Shown: positions 54,531 through 63,384 of the stretch, in pieces | Layout: every line of letters begins with the position of its first letter | Position numbering within the stretch: the first letter of the stretch is position 1 | Source of the DNA: Streptomyces sp. SPB162 | GTDB taxonomy: Bacteria; Actinomycetota; Actinomycetes; Streptomycetales; Streptomycetaceae | Assembly: GCF_029504575.1 (NCBI RefSeq) | Contig: NZ_JAQFII010000001.1 | Coordinates: forward strand, 3,727,001 to 3,791,000 | Reading direction: 5' to 3' | DNA length: 64,000 nt | Notes under the pieces: generated by a model | Databases searched by the model: none | The model's input: only the letters and a program-made list of their open reading frames with translations | What the model was told of the DNA's origin: nothing | Translations under genes and position numbers: made by a program

Positions 54531-55659
54531 TTACGCAGCTCCGCCGGTGGCTTCATGATCCCAGAGGGTGCCGGAGAAGGCACGGTGCTGGAGAGAGGTG
54601 AAGAGTTCGTCGAGGGTCGCGAGGTGGGTGCGGTGGGCATCTTTGGAGACTTCAATGACCTTTACACGTTCCGAAAAGACTCGGATCAGATCCTCGCCAG
54701 GGTAGGGAATCTCCAGATTGCGAAGGACGGCAAGATTGATATTTTTCTGCGCAGACTCGGGAGCGGAAGCCTCCAGCGCCTCCTGAAGGAACGACAGCCA
54801 GGCTCGAATATACTCAACTCTCGCCGGACTTGCGGTGAATCCGACGACACTGTCAGGGAAGCAAGCATCGAAGGTCAGAATCCCCGTCTTGGCGATGTTT
54901 GCCGCAATGGTGATACACAAGGTCCCTGCAGGCCAGAGCCTGCTCTGATTCAGGCCGAGATCAGAATAAGTGGAAGTAAACCTGGTGATATATCCACCGG
55001 AACCAGCAACGTCTCCCGTTTGAATCAGAGGAAATTCTCCCCCCAACAACGCCGGATCATTCCGGGGACGATGTTTGGAGACGCCTCGATCGAGGGTGCC
55101 CATTTTCTCGAGCTTCCGCACTGGCCAGTCTTTCGCATTGACGACCGGGTCACCGAACATGTCAAGGAAGATGGACTGGGCGAGGTCGTCGAGGAGGGCG
55201 ATGGCCTCGCGGCGCTTGGCGCGGACCGCGTCCACCCGGTCAAGGGCGAGGGCGATACGCTTTTGTTCCGCCAGCGGTGGCTTGGCTACCGAAAATCCCT
55301 TGAAGAAACTTGTAATGTCTAGAATATCCAGCACTGGGAATGTCGAGCGACGTCAAGAACCAGAATACGTATTTCGGATCGAATCCATCTTCCACGGCGA
55401 GGATCTTCACGCCGTCAGCGCCCACCGCGAAAGGGAAATCGATGTACTTGAAGCACCGCGTGTGGTCACCGAACACGATGACTGGCAACTCATTGCATTG
55501 TGCCAGATCCGGATCCGACACATATCCCGCAATGTTCCTCCGCCCCTGATCCACAACGGGCAGCGCACCAGAGTTGCGGAAGTCCGATTTAGGAACCTTG
55601 GCGTTGCCGCCGGAAACATCCCGCAAAGCCTGCAGGAAAGGAACCTCGGGCCACGTCAT
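54531..55659 (-). pseudogene. hsdS: Type I specificity subunit HsdS, frameshifted
   Basis: The ATG at 55659 overlaps the hsdM stop. The first recognition domain (EVPFLQALRDVSGG to RHYKFL) is in one frame. At about 55,300-55,308 the frame changes and continues KGFSVAKPPLAEQKRIALAL, the conserved central helix, then the second recognition domain (LEKMGTLDRGVSKHRPRND). One T fewer in CTTC would join them into about 375 residues, the usual length. The recognition domains are less GC-rich than the flanks. As read, HsdS is broken and the system could neither recognise nor cut its target. Confidence 0.8.
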
Positions 55660-57179
55660 TTTGCCAGCATCCCCTTAAGCTCCTCCGTGCCCTTGGCGAT
55701 CTCCTCGTTCAATTGCTCCAAGTCCGCCAAAACCTCCGCCGGAGTCCGCGTCACGATCTCCCGATGGAGAATCTCCTTGTAGCGATTCAGGGAGAGGTCG
55801 TAGCCCTGGGCCGCGATGTCCGCCTTGGGTACGCGGAAGCTCTGCTCGGTCCGTGCCCGGTCCCTCTCCGTGCCGTCCCGTTCCTGCCAGCGGGCGAAAA
55901 CGTCCGGGAGGTTGTTCTTCAGCAGCTCATCCGCCGTCAGCGGATCGCCTTGCGGGCGGACGCCCAAGCGCTCCTCCGGAAGCAGCGGGTTGCGCTTGTC
56001 GTCCAAACTCAGGCCGTCCGCCTGCACGTCGTAGAACCAGACGTGGTCCGTGCCACCCGAGTCCGTCTTCGTGAAGAACAGGATCGCCGTCGAGACACCG
56101 GCGTACGGCTTGAAGACCCCGCTCGGGAGCTTGACCACTGCCTGGAGCTGCTGGTCCTCCACCAGGATCCGACGCAGCTCCCTGTGTGCCTTCGTCGAGC
56201 CGAAGAGCACCCCGTCCGGGACGATGACTGCAGCCCGGCCACCGGGCTTCAACAGCCGCAAGAACAAAGCCAGGAACAGCAGTTCCGTCTTACTCGTCTT
56301 GACGATGCGCTGAAGATCCACCGCCGTGGACTCGTAGTCCAGACTCCCCGCGAAAGGCGGGTTCGCGAGGATCAGGGAGTAGCGCTCAGCCTCGCCGGCC
56401 GCGCTCTCCGCGAGTGAGTCGCGGTGCCGGATGTCCGGGTTCGCCACGCCGTGCAGCAGCATGTTCATCGATCCGATGCGCAGCATCGTGTTGTCGAAGT
56501 CGAAGCCGTGGAACATCGACTCGTTGAAGTGCTTGCGCTGCTCCACCCCCAGCAGCGCGTCGCGATGCACCCGCCGCACGTACGACGCCGCCTGCACCAG
56601 GAAGCCAGCCGTGCCGCACGCCGGATCGCAGATCTCGTCGCGCGGCCCCGGCTGGGTCATCTCGACCATCAGGTCGATGATGTGGCGCGGCGTGCGGAAC
56701 TGGCCGTTCTGACCGGACGTGGCGATCTTCGCGAGCATGTACTCGTAGATGTCGCCCTTGGTGTCGCTGGTGTCCATGGAGATGTCGTCGAGCAGGTCGA
56801 CGACCTTCGCCAGCAGATTGGGCCCCGGAATCGTGAACCGAGCACCCTTCATGTGATGGGAGTACGTCGAGTCGTCCCCGCCCATGCGGCGCAGGTACGG
56901 GAAGACTCCGTCAGCGACGAGCCCGTACAGGATCTCGGGGTCCTTGACCTTGAAGTTCTGCCAGCGCAGATCCTGCTGGTCGTTCGAGAAGAAGGGATTC
57001 GGGTCGGGCTTGCCCGTTGCCGTTGCCTTGCGGTCCTTGCGGGTCTGGATCTCATCCAGCCGCTTGACGAAGAGCAGGTACGTGATCTGCTCCATCACCT
57101 CCATCGGGTTGGCGATGCCGCCCGACCAGAACGCATCCCAGACGCGCCCCACCTTGCTCTTCAGTTCGCCCGTAATCAC
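55656..57179 (-). CDS. hsdM: Type I DNA methyltransferase subunit HsdM
   Basis: This 507-residue protein has the N-terminal helical domain (WDAFWSGGIANPMEVMEQIT), the SAM-binding motif EICDPACGTAGFL and the catalytic motif LILANPPFAGS (NPPF). It methylates adenine in the hemimethylated site as part of M2S. The GTG at 57179 was chosen because it gives the family N-terminus (ITGELKSKVGRVWDAF); the longer frame upstream has no family match. It overlaps hsdS by 4 bp. Confidence 0.92.
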   Translation of the reverse strand: MITGELKSKVGRVWDAFWSGGIANPMEVMEQITYLLFVKRLDEIQTRKDRKATATGKPDPNPFFSNDQQDLRWQNFKVKDPEILYGLVADGVFPYLRRMGGDDSTYSHHMKGARFTIPGPNLLAKVVDLLDDISMDTSDTKGDIYEYMLAKIATSGQNGQFRTPRHIIDLMVEMTQPGPRDEICDPACGTAGFLVQAASYVRRVHRDALLGVEQRKHFNESMFHGFDFDNTMLRIGSMNMLLHGVANPDIRHRDSLAESAAGEAERYSLILANPPFAGSLDYESTAVDLQRIVKTSKTELLFLALFLRLLKPGGRAAVIVPDGVLFGSTKAHRELRRILVEDQQLQAVVKLPSGVFKPYAGVSTAILFFTKTDSGGTDHVWFYDVQADGLSLDDKRNPLLPEERLGVRPQGDPLTADELLKNNLPDVFARWQERDGTERDRARTEQSFRVPKADIAAQGYDLSLNRYKEILHREIVTRTPAEVLADLEQLNEEIAKGTEELKGMLAK

Positions 57180-57721
57180 ATGGCGGATCCTACGACGCCC
57201 GAGTCTCAGGACGGACCCGCTTGAGGTTTCCGTGACAGCCCCACCCGACCGTTCGTACGTCGACCTCCGCGCGCACCAACTTGCCTGAACCTCCGTCCAT
57301 ACACGGCACCACCGCCAGCGGGCTCGCCGGGACTGAGACCAGGCACAGGCCGCGCGGCCGGACTCCGCTCCAGCTCGGGCGGCGACGAGGGTGCCTTCGG
57401 CGGCATGCCGCCGTCCCGGGTGTCCGTCATTTCCGCCCGCACGAGCCCTGGGGCCGGTCGAGCCACAGGCACAGTTCAAGATCTTCCGCGAACCGGCCAG
57501 GCACACCCAGGCCGCCGTGCATATGGATGGCGTTCTCGGCTTCGTCCACCGCGGCCGGCCGAAACCCGACTCACCGGTCAACCGAGCGTGACTCCCGTCT
57601 TGACCGCCCGTAGCCGCCTTGGCAGGATCAGACTCAGCAAGCAAAACATCGCGCATATGGCTGCGCAGACCCTGTGGCCGTCCCTTCGGGGGCGGCCACA
57701 GACGTGTTTACGGGAGGTTCG
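57180..57721. other. Divergent gap between hsdM and DUF3800 gene
   Basis: This 542-bp gap has several open frames but none with a recognisable protein. It should contain the promoter of the type I operon (minus) and that of the DUF3800 gene (plus). It may include a decayed gene. Confidence 0.4.
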
Positions 57722-58663
57722 GTGCATCTGTGCTACATCGACGAAGCAGGCAACGGGCAGACACTAGATCCCGCGCGGCCTGACGCCCCTCCGGTCCTCG
57801 TCGTCGGCGGATTCACCGTACCCAGGAACCACGTCAAGTCCCTCACCTGGGCCTTTCTCGACGTCAAGAAGCACTACCGGCCGCAGCTACGGAACGCGGA
57901 CCAGCTCTCCGACGTGATTCAGCACGAGATCAAGGGCTCGGACGTGCGCAAGAACCTGCGCGCCGGCAACCACAGCTGGCGGCGTGCGGCCATGGAGCTG
58001 ATCGCATCACTCCTCGACATACTGGAAGCTCACGAGACCCGCCTCCTCGCTCGTGTGTGGATCAAGGAGGAGGGGCTGGCGTTCGACGAGTCCGGGGTCT
58101 ACCCGGCCTCGGTCGCCGCGCTGAACGAGACCTTCCAGGCGCAACTCGCCCACGAGCACTCGCGCGGCATGATGGTTCTCGACAGCCGTACGAAGGTGAA
58201 GAACGCCCCCAACGTGCACTGCGTGACCACCCGCAAGTACCGTGCGGGCGGGGACAGCCTGCGCGGGATCATCGAGTCTCCGGTCTTCGGTCACAGCGAT
58301 ACGCACACTCTTCTTCAGCTCGCTGACCTCGTGGTGTCCTCGCTGCTGTTCCCGATCGCGTGCCACGCCTACCTGAGCGACGTGACGTGGAACGTGCACT
58401 GCGACGACGCTTATCGGCCGCTGCAGGAGCAGTTTGGAGAGCGGCTGAAGAAGCTGCAATTCCGCTACCAGGACCCCGGCGGGAAGTGGCGCGGCGGGAT
58501 CGTGGTCTCCGACCGACGGACACAGCAGCCGTCGAACCTGATGTTCGGCCCTCGCAAAACCGCCGTCGTCCCTTCGTCGTCCATCCCAGGCCAACAGAGC
58601 ATGCGACATGACGTCACGCCGCCTGAGGTGGGCGCAACCGACGGTCTGCCGTCGACGCCCTGA
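57722..58663 (+). CDS. DUF3800 domain protein
   Basis: This 313-residue protein starts at a GTG 4 bp after GGAGG. DUF3800 features are the N-terminal acidic motif LCYIDEAGNG, the middle MVLDSRTKVKNA and the late LLQLADLVVSSLLFPI, resembling an RNase H-like fold with Asp residues in the right order. The family is often found in defence islands and on mobile elements; its biochemical activity is unproven. It is divergent from the type I operon, so it may be an independent accessory of the island. Confidence 0.82.
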   Translation: MHLCYIDEAGNGQTLDPARPDAPPVLVVGGFTVPRNHVKSLTWAFLDVKKHYRPQLRNADQLSDVIQHEIKGSDVRKNLRAGNHSWRRAAMELIASLLDILEAHETRLLARVWIKEEGLAFDESGVYPASVAALNETFQAQLAHEHSRGMMVLDSRTKVKNAPNVHCVTTRKYRAGGDSLRGIIESPVFGHSDTHTLLQLADLVVSSLLFPIACHAYLSDVTWNVHCDDAYRPLQEQFGERLKKLQFRYQDPGGKWRGGIVVSDRRTQQPSNLMFGPRKTAVVPSSSIPGQQSMRHDVTPPEVGATDGLPSTP

Positions 58664-59021
58664 CCTGCGCAAGGGATCGAGGACAGGCGGCAGAGGTACC
58701 CAGCACCGTATGGCCGCAGGGGCCGGTCGGTGTGCCGGTGCCGGACGTGCAGGACGCCGGACGGCGGCGCGTCGCTGGGGATCTGGTACGCGGGCAGGGC
58801 CGCGTTAGACTGGCGGTCAGCCATCGGGAAGCTACTTCTTCCTAGGTGGTCAGGCCCTCGACCAGGATTGCCGTCCTGCCGGGGGCCGTATCTCTGTTTG
58901 CGGTTGTCGCGGCCGACCCTACCGGCCCCACCCCTTCTCGTAACACTCCGTTACCCACACGAGTGACGGCCTGCTGCGGGCCGGTTCGGGTTTGGTTTGG
59001 TGGGTGGTTCCTCCGTTCCTT
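58664..59021. other. Gap without a gene
   Basis: About 360 bp between the DUF3800 gene and the ATPase remnant. Frames on both strands are short or low in protein character. This is probably the junction between island and chromosome. Confidence 0.35.
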
Positions 59022-59236
59022 TCAGGAAAAGGTCGCGTGGCCGACCGGGGCGTGGCCCACCGCGTCCCGGGGCAGGTCGAGTTCGACACGTAGGGTCGTG
59101 CCGACGGCGTCCCTGGCCACCACCTACCAGCGGTCCACCAGCGCCTCCACCAGATGCAGGCCACGCCCGGAATCGGCGCGCAGGCTCTCACCCCTGACGG
59201 CTCCAGGAGCCTGATGTTGCGACTGCGACGAGCGCT
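59022..59236 (-). pseudogene. Histidine kinase-like ATPase (anti-sigma) remnant
   Basis: Read on the minus strand, ESLRADSGRGLHLVEALVDR matches the C-terminal G2 region of RsbW-like ATPases (SGRGLxLVxALAxxWG). A TAG stop replaces the Gly after Trp, and the frame then continues VVARDAVGTTLRVELDLP, as expected of the intact protein, to a stop at 59022. The N-terminal ATP-binding part is absent. Such genes often accompany DUF397 genes, and one follows divergently here. Confidence 0.65.
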
Positions 59237-59482
59237 ATGAGCACCCCCGAATTGGTCTGGCACAAATCCAGCTACAGCAGGGGCGGTGATGGCGACTGCA
59301 TCGAGGTCGCCCTCACGTGGCGCAAGTCGAGCCACAGCGGCTCGGAGGGCGACAACTGCATCGAGGTGGCGCGCTCCCCCGACACCGTCCACCGCCGGGA
59401 CTCCCAGGACAAGGAGGGTCCGCAGCTCCCCTTCTCCCCCGGCGCGTGGGCCGCCTTCGTCACGTACGCCCGCCGGCTCTGA
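59237..59482 (+). CDS. DUF397 domain protein
   Basis: This 81-residue protein has a duplicated DUF397 motif: VWHKSSYSRGGDGDCIEVAL and WRKSSHSGSEGDNCIEVARS, followed by PQLPFSPGAWAAFVTYARR. DUF397 genes normally sit next to a WhiJ-like XRE regulator and often an anti-sigma-like ATPase in Streptomyces. Here only the broken ATPase remains and no XRE partner was found, so it is an orphan. Confidence 0.85.
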   Translation: MSTPELVWHKSSYSRGGDGDCIEVALTWRKSSHSGSEGDNCIEVARSPDTVHRRDSQDKEGPQLPFSPGAWAAFVTYARRL

Positions 59483-59585
59483 CCTCCCGCGCAGCCGCCC
59501 CACCCGGAAAACCGCGCGCCCTTTGGTGATCCCTCACCTACCGTCGGTGCGGCGGGGGCGGCAGGGCTGAGCAGGGAGATGGTTT

Positions 59586-60428
59586 ATGGGTCGGGTTGAG
59601 GCAATTGTGGGGGCTATGGCGGCCTCCGTGGGGCACCCTCAGGTGCAGCGGGATCAGACGCGGTTCCGGGTGGGGCTGGTCGACGGGTGGGGGATTCCGG
59701 CCGGGGCCTCGGTGCTCGAAGTCGGTTGCGGGCAGGGGGATATGACCGCCGTGCTCGCGGACGCGGTCGGGCCTGACGGCCGGGTGGTCGGGGTGGACAT
59801 CGCGGAGCCCTCGTACGGGAGTCCGGTCACGCTGGGGGAGTCGGCGGCGTTTCTGGCCGACGGACCGCTCGGGGCGCGGATCGACATCCGGTTCGGCGTC
59901 GATGTCCTCGACGAGGCGGTCTCGTTTCCCGATGACACGTTCGACTACGTCGTGCTGTCGCACTGCTCCTGGTACTTCGCCTCCCTCGACCAGCTGCGCG
60001 CGACGCTGACGCGCGTCCGGCCGTGGGCGCGGCGGCTGTGTTTCTCGGAGTGGGATCTGCGGCCCCGCGGGGTGGGGCAGCTGCCGCATCTGCTCGCCGT
60101 CCTGGTGCAGGGCCATGTCGAGGCGGTCGGGGCGCGCGGCGAAGGGAACGTCCGCACGCCGTTCTCGCACGAGGCGCTGCTGCGGATCCTCGCGGAGGCC
60201 GGATGGCGGGTGGCCTCGGAGCTGGAGGTGGACACGGCGGGTCTGCAGGACGCCGACTGGGAGGTGGACGCCGCACGGCGGATGGCCGGCTCCGACCAGC
60301 GGTTCGCGGATCTGGCTCCGCCGGCGCGGGAGTTCCTCGTCAGCCAGCTCGACGTACTCGGCTCCCTGGCCAAGGACAAGGGCAACGAACCGCTGCCGTC
60401 GTACGCCCTCACCGCGGATCGCGCCTGA
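59586..60428 (+). CDS. Class I SAM-dependent methyltransferase
   Basis: This 280-residue protein has the SAM-binding motif SVLEVGCGQGDMTAVLADAV, the acidic motif VVGVDIAE and motif II DYVVLSHCSWYFAS. It methylates an unknown small molecule or protein. The start codon is preceded by a GGGAG site (59574-59578). Downstream lies a small DUF6191 gene on the same strand. Confidence 0.85.
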   Translation: MGRVEAIVGAMAASVGHPQVQRDQTRFRVGLVDGWGIPAGASVLEVGCGQGDMTAVLADAVGPDGRVVGVDIAEPSYGSPVTLGESAAFLADGPLGARIDIRFGVDVLDEAVSFPDDTFDYVVLSHCSWYFASLDQLRATLTRVRPWARRLCFSEWDLRPRGVGQLPHLLAVLVQGHVEAVGARGEGNVRTPFSHEALLRILAEAGWRVASELEVDTAGLQDADWEVDAARRMAGSDQRFADLAPPAREFLVSQLDVLGSLAKDKGNEPLPSYALTADRA

Positions 60429-60477
60429 CCGGCTCCCGCCTCTCGCCCTCCGGGGCGCGGTGGGGGATGCTCGGGGC

Positions 60478-60813
60478 ATGGCCATGCTCTTCTTCATGAC
60501 GCTGCCGGGCCTGGTGGTCCTGCTGACGGTCGCCGCGTTCGTCGACCAGGTGATGCTGCGGGCCGGACGGGCCGGGGTGCTGCCGTGGCGGGGGGACGGG
60601 CGGCAGGGGCAGGTGGCGTCGACGGGGTTCGAGCTGCTGCACGCGACGTTGTCGGCGGGCAAGCAGGAAGAGCTCAAGCAGCGCAGGACGTCACTGGTGC
60701 TGAGGGACGAAGAGGGTGACGGGGCGCCGCCCCGCTCCCGGGTCGACCTGGACGGCGGGACGGCCATTCTCCGGATCCCCGCTGCCGGCGACGCTCCCGC
60801 ACGCTCCTTCTGA
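60478..60813 (+). CDS. DUF6191-like small membrane protein
   Basis: This 111-residue protein begins with one membrane segment (MLFFMTLPGLVVLLTVAAFV) followed by a cytoplasmic part with ASTGFELLHATLSAGKQEEL and RRTSLVLRDEEGDGAPPRSR, the pattern of DUF6191 proteins of Streptomyces. Function unknown. It abuts the convergent methyltransferase gene. Confidence 0.7.
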   Translation: MAMLFFMTLPGLVVLLTVAAFVDQVMLRAGRAGVLPWRGDGRQGQVASTGFELLHATLSAGKQEELKQRRTSLVLRDEEGDGAPPRSRVDLDGGTAILRIPAAGDAPARSF

Positions 60814-61491
60814 TCAGCTTCCGGCCGCGTGCGACGCCCGCAGCGAGTACATCAGCGGCACGCTCGCGTGCGTCCCGTCGTGCTCATGCAGGAAGTCCAG
60901 TCGCAGGCCGGTGGCGGCGACGGCGGTGACGACGTCGCCGAGCGTGTGCTGCCTCCCCCAGCCTTCGAAGTCCGGGTAGCTCCCGTCGCCGCTGAAGTCG
61001 TCGGCGATGAGGGAGCTCGCCAGGGGGTGGAAGTCGGCGAGGTACAGGAAGCCGCTGGGCGCGACGAGGGACGCGGCCGTCTCGGCCCAGCGCACGAGGT
61101 CCGGGAGCCGGCAGAGGGCGCCGGGGCCGGTGTACACGATGTCGTAGGCGGAGTCGGGGACGGCCCCGGCCGCGTCGTACACGTCGGCGGCGACGAAGGA
61201 GGCGCGGTCGGGCGGTAGGCCGAGGTCGGCGGCCAGGTCGCGGGCGGCTTCGACGGCGGACTCGGAGGAGTCCAGTCCGACGACCCGGGAGGCGCCGCGA
61301 CGTGCCCACGCCAGGGCTTCGTGGCCGAGGCGGCACTGCAGGTGCAGCAGCGACTTCCCGGTGACGGAGCCCATCTCCGCCGCTTCGAAGGGACGGACCA
61401 TGTCCTCGCCGGCCCGGAAATCCTCCAGGTCGTCGTGTTCGCTCGCGGCGCCGAACGGCGCGCTCTCGTCCCACCTGGCACGTTGCGTCAC
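60814..61491 (-). CDS. Class I SAM-dependent methyltransferase
   Basis: This 225-residue protein has the methyltransferase core: GKSLLHLQCRLGHEALAWAR (motif I variant with LQCRLG in place of GxGxG), VVGLDSSESAVEAAR and YDIVYTGPGALCRLPDLVRW. The altered motif I is typical of a subgroup of small Streptomyces methyltransferases. Substrate unknown. It is divergent from the S9 peptidase gene. Confidence 0.82.
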   Translation of the reverse strand: MTQRARWDESAPFGAASEHDDLEDFRAGEDMVRPFEAAEMGSVTGKSLLHLQCRLGHEALAWARRGASRVVGLDSSESAVEAARDLAADLGLPPDRASFVAADVYDAAGAVPDSAYDIVYTGPGALCRLPDLVRWAETAASLVAPSGFLYLADFHPLASSLIADDFSGDGSYPDFEGWGRQHTLGDVVTAVAATGLRLDFLHEHDGTHASVPLMYSLRASHAAGS

Positions 61492-61575
61492 TCGTCAGCC
61501 CGCCGGGGCCCTCGTGTCCATGAGGAGTGACCCTAGTCGGGGTGAAGGCGACCGGCCATCGGGTTTGATGGAGCC

Positions 61576-63360
61576 ATGAGTGAAGTCACGGCTGCCATGC
61601 CGGAATGGGAAAAGCGGTTCCGGGCGCCTCGCGTGGGGCTTCCGGAGTGGGCGGAGGACGCGCCGCAGCGCTGCCTCTTCGTATCGAACGCGACCGGCAC
61701 GTACGAGTTGTACGCCTGGGACCGGACCACCGGCGAACGCCGCCAGGCGACGGACCGGCCGAACGGGACGACGGAGGGCACGCTGTCCCGCGACGGCGAG
61801 TGGGTGTGGTGGTTCTCCGACACCGATGGGGACGAGTTCGGGGTGTGGATGCGCCAGCCGTTCGGCGGCGGCGAGGACGAGCCGGCCACGCCCGGCCTCG
61901 AACCCTCGTACCCCGCCGGCCTGGCGCTCGGCGCGGACGGGACCGTCGTGATCGGCCGGTCGACGGACGACGAGGGCACGTCCGTGCACGTCGTGCGGCC
62001 CGGCGCCGCACCCGTGGAGATATACCGGCACGCGGAGTCGGCCGGGGTCGGCGACCTGTCGGAGGACGGCACGCTGCTCGTCATCGAGCACACCGAGCAC
62101 GGCGACGCGATGCACGGCGCGCTGCGCGTGGTTCGGCTCGACGGCTCGACCGTCGCCGAGCTGGACGACTCCCGTGGCGGCACGGAGGAGCTCGGACTGG
62201 ACTGCCTGGGCTTCGCGCCGGTGGCCGGGGACACCCGGCTGCTCGTCGGGCACCAGCGCGCCGGGCGCTGGCTGCCGATGGTGTGGGACGTGCTGACCGG
62301 CGAGGAGACCGCGCTGGCGATCGACCTGCCCGGCGATGTCTCCGCCGAGTGGTATCCGGACGGTTCCGCGCTGCTGGTCGTGCACTCGTACCAGGCCCGG
62401 AGTGAGATGTTCCGCTTTGACCTGGCGTCCGGCGAGCTCGCTCGGCTGGAGACCCCGCGGGGGACGGTGGGCAACGCGACGGCCCGCCCCGACGGGACGG
62501 TGGAGTACCTGTGGTCGTCGGCGGAGCAGCCGTCGGTCGTGCGGTCGACGGCGGGCGGGATCGTGCTGGAGGCGCCGGGCCTCAAGGCTCCGGCTTCGGT
62601 GCCGGTCGAGGACGTGTGGGTGGACGGCCCCGGCGGGCCGGTGCACGCCCTCGTCCAGAAGCCCGAGGGCGACGGGCCGTTCCCGACGGTCTTCGAGGTC
62701 CACGGCGGCCCCGCCTGGCACGACTCCGACGCCTTCGCGGCCGGGCCCGCGGCCTGGGTGGACCACGGCTTCGCCGTCGTCCGGCTCAACTACCGCGGCT
62801 CCACCGGCTACGGGCGGGAGTGGACGGACGCGCTCAAGCACCGCGTCGGGCTGATCGAGCTGGAGGACGTGGCGGCGGTCCGCGAGTGGGCCGTCGGCTC
62901 GGGGCTGGCCGACCCGGCGAAGCTGGTGCTCTCCGGCGGCTCGTGGGGCGGCTACCTGACGCTGCTGGGGCTCGGAACGCAGCCCACCGCCTGGACGGCG
63001 GGGCTCGCGGCCGTTCCCGTCGCCGACTACGTCACCTCGTACAACGACGAGATGGAGGCGCTGAAGTCGCTGGACCGCACGCTCTTCGGCGGCTCGCCCA
63101 CCGACGTTCCCGCGCGCTACGAGGCCTCGTCGCCGATCACGTACGTCGAGCGGGTGACCGCGCCCGTGTACATCTCGGCGGGCATGAACGACCCGCGCTG
63201 CCCGATCCGGCAGATCGACAACTACGTCGAGCGGCTGGTGGCGCTGGGGAAGGTCCACGAGGTGTACCGGTACGACGCGGGGCATGGCTCGCTCGTCGTC
63301 GAGGAGCGGATCAAGCAGGTCCGGCTGGAGCTGGCCTTCGCCATGAAGCACGCGCTGTGA
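61576..63360 (+). CDS. S9-family prolyl oligopeptidase
   Basis: This 594-residue protein has an N-terminal beta-propeller (about residues 20-330) and a C-terminal alpha/beta hydrolase domain. The catalytic triad can be read: Ser in LSGGSWGGY near residue 457, Asp in MNDPRCP near 538 and His in DAGHGSLV near 573. It cleaves short peptides or acylated amino acids. There is no signal peptide, so it is cytoplasmic. Its stop is 25 bp from the convergent SURF1 gene. Confidence 0.9.
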   Translation: MSEVTAAMPEWEKRFRAPRVGLPEWAEDAPQRCLFVSNATGTYELYAWDRTTGERRQATDRPNGTTEGTLSRDGEWVWWFSDTDGDEFGVWMRQPFGGGEDEPATPGLEPSYPAGLALGADGTVVIGRSTDDEGTSVHVVRPGAAPVEIYRHAESAGVGDLSEDGTLLVIEHTEHGDAMHGALRVVRLDGSTVAELDDSRGGTEELGLDCLGFAPVAGDTRLLVGHQRAGRWLPMVWDVLTGEETALAIDLPGDVSAEWYPDGSALLVVHSYQARSEMFRFDLASGELARLETPRGTVGNATARPDGTVEYLWSSAEQPSVVRSTAGGIVLEAPGLKAPASVPVEDVWVDGPGGPVHALVQKPEGDGPFPTVFEVHGGPAWHDSDAFAAGPAAWVDHGFAVVRLNYRGSTGYGREWTDALKHRVGLIELEDVAAVREWAVGSGLADPAKLVLSGGSWGGYLTLLGLGTQPTAWTAGLAAVPVADYVTSYNDEMEALKSLDRTLFGGSPTDVPARYEASSPITYVERVTAPVYISAGMNDPRCPIRQIDNYVERLVALGKVHEVYRYDAGHGSLVVEERIKQVRLELAFAMKHAL

Positions 63361-63384
63361 TCCAGGTCCGGATCGGGTGAGGCC

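Noticed and set aside
57281-57656. Open frames in the hsdM-DUF3800 gap that extend hsdM upstream
   Set aside because: No start signal or family match; HsdM has its normal N-terminus at the GTG 57179.
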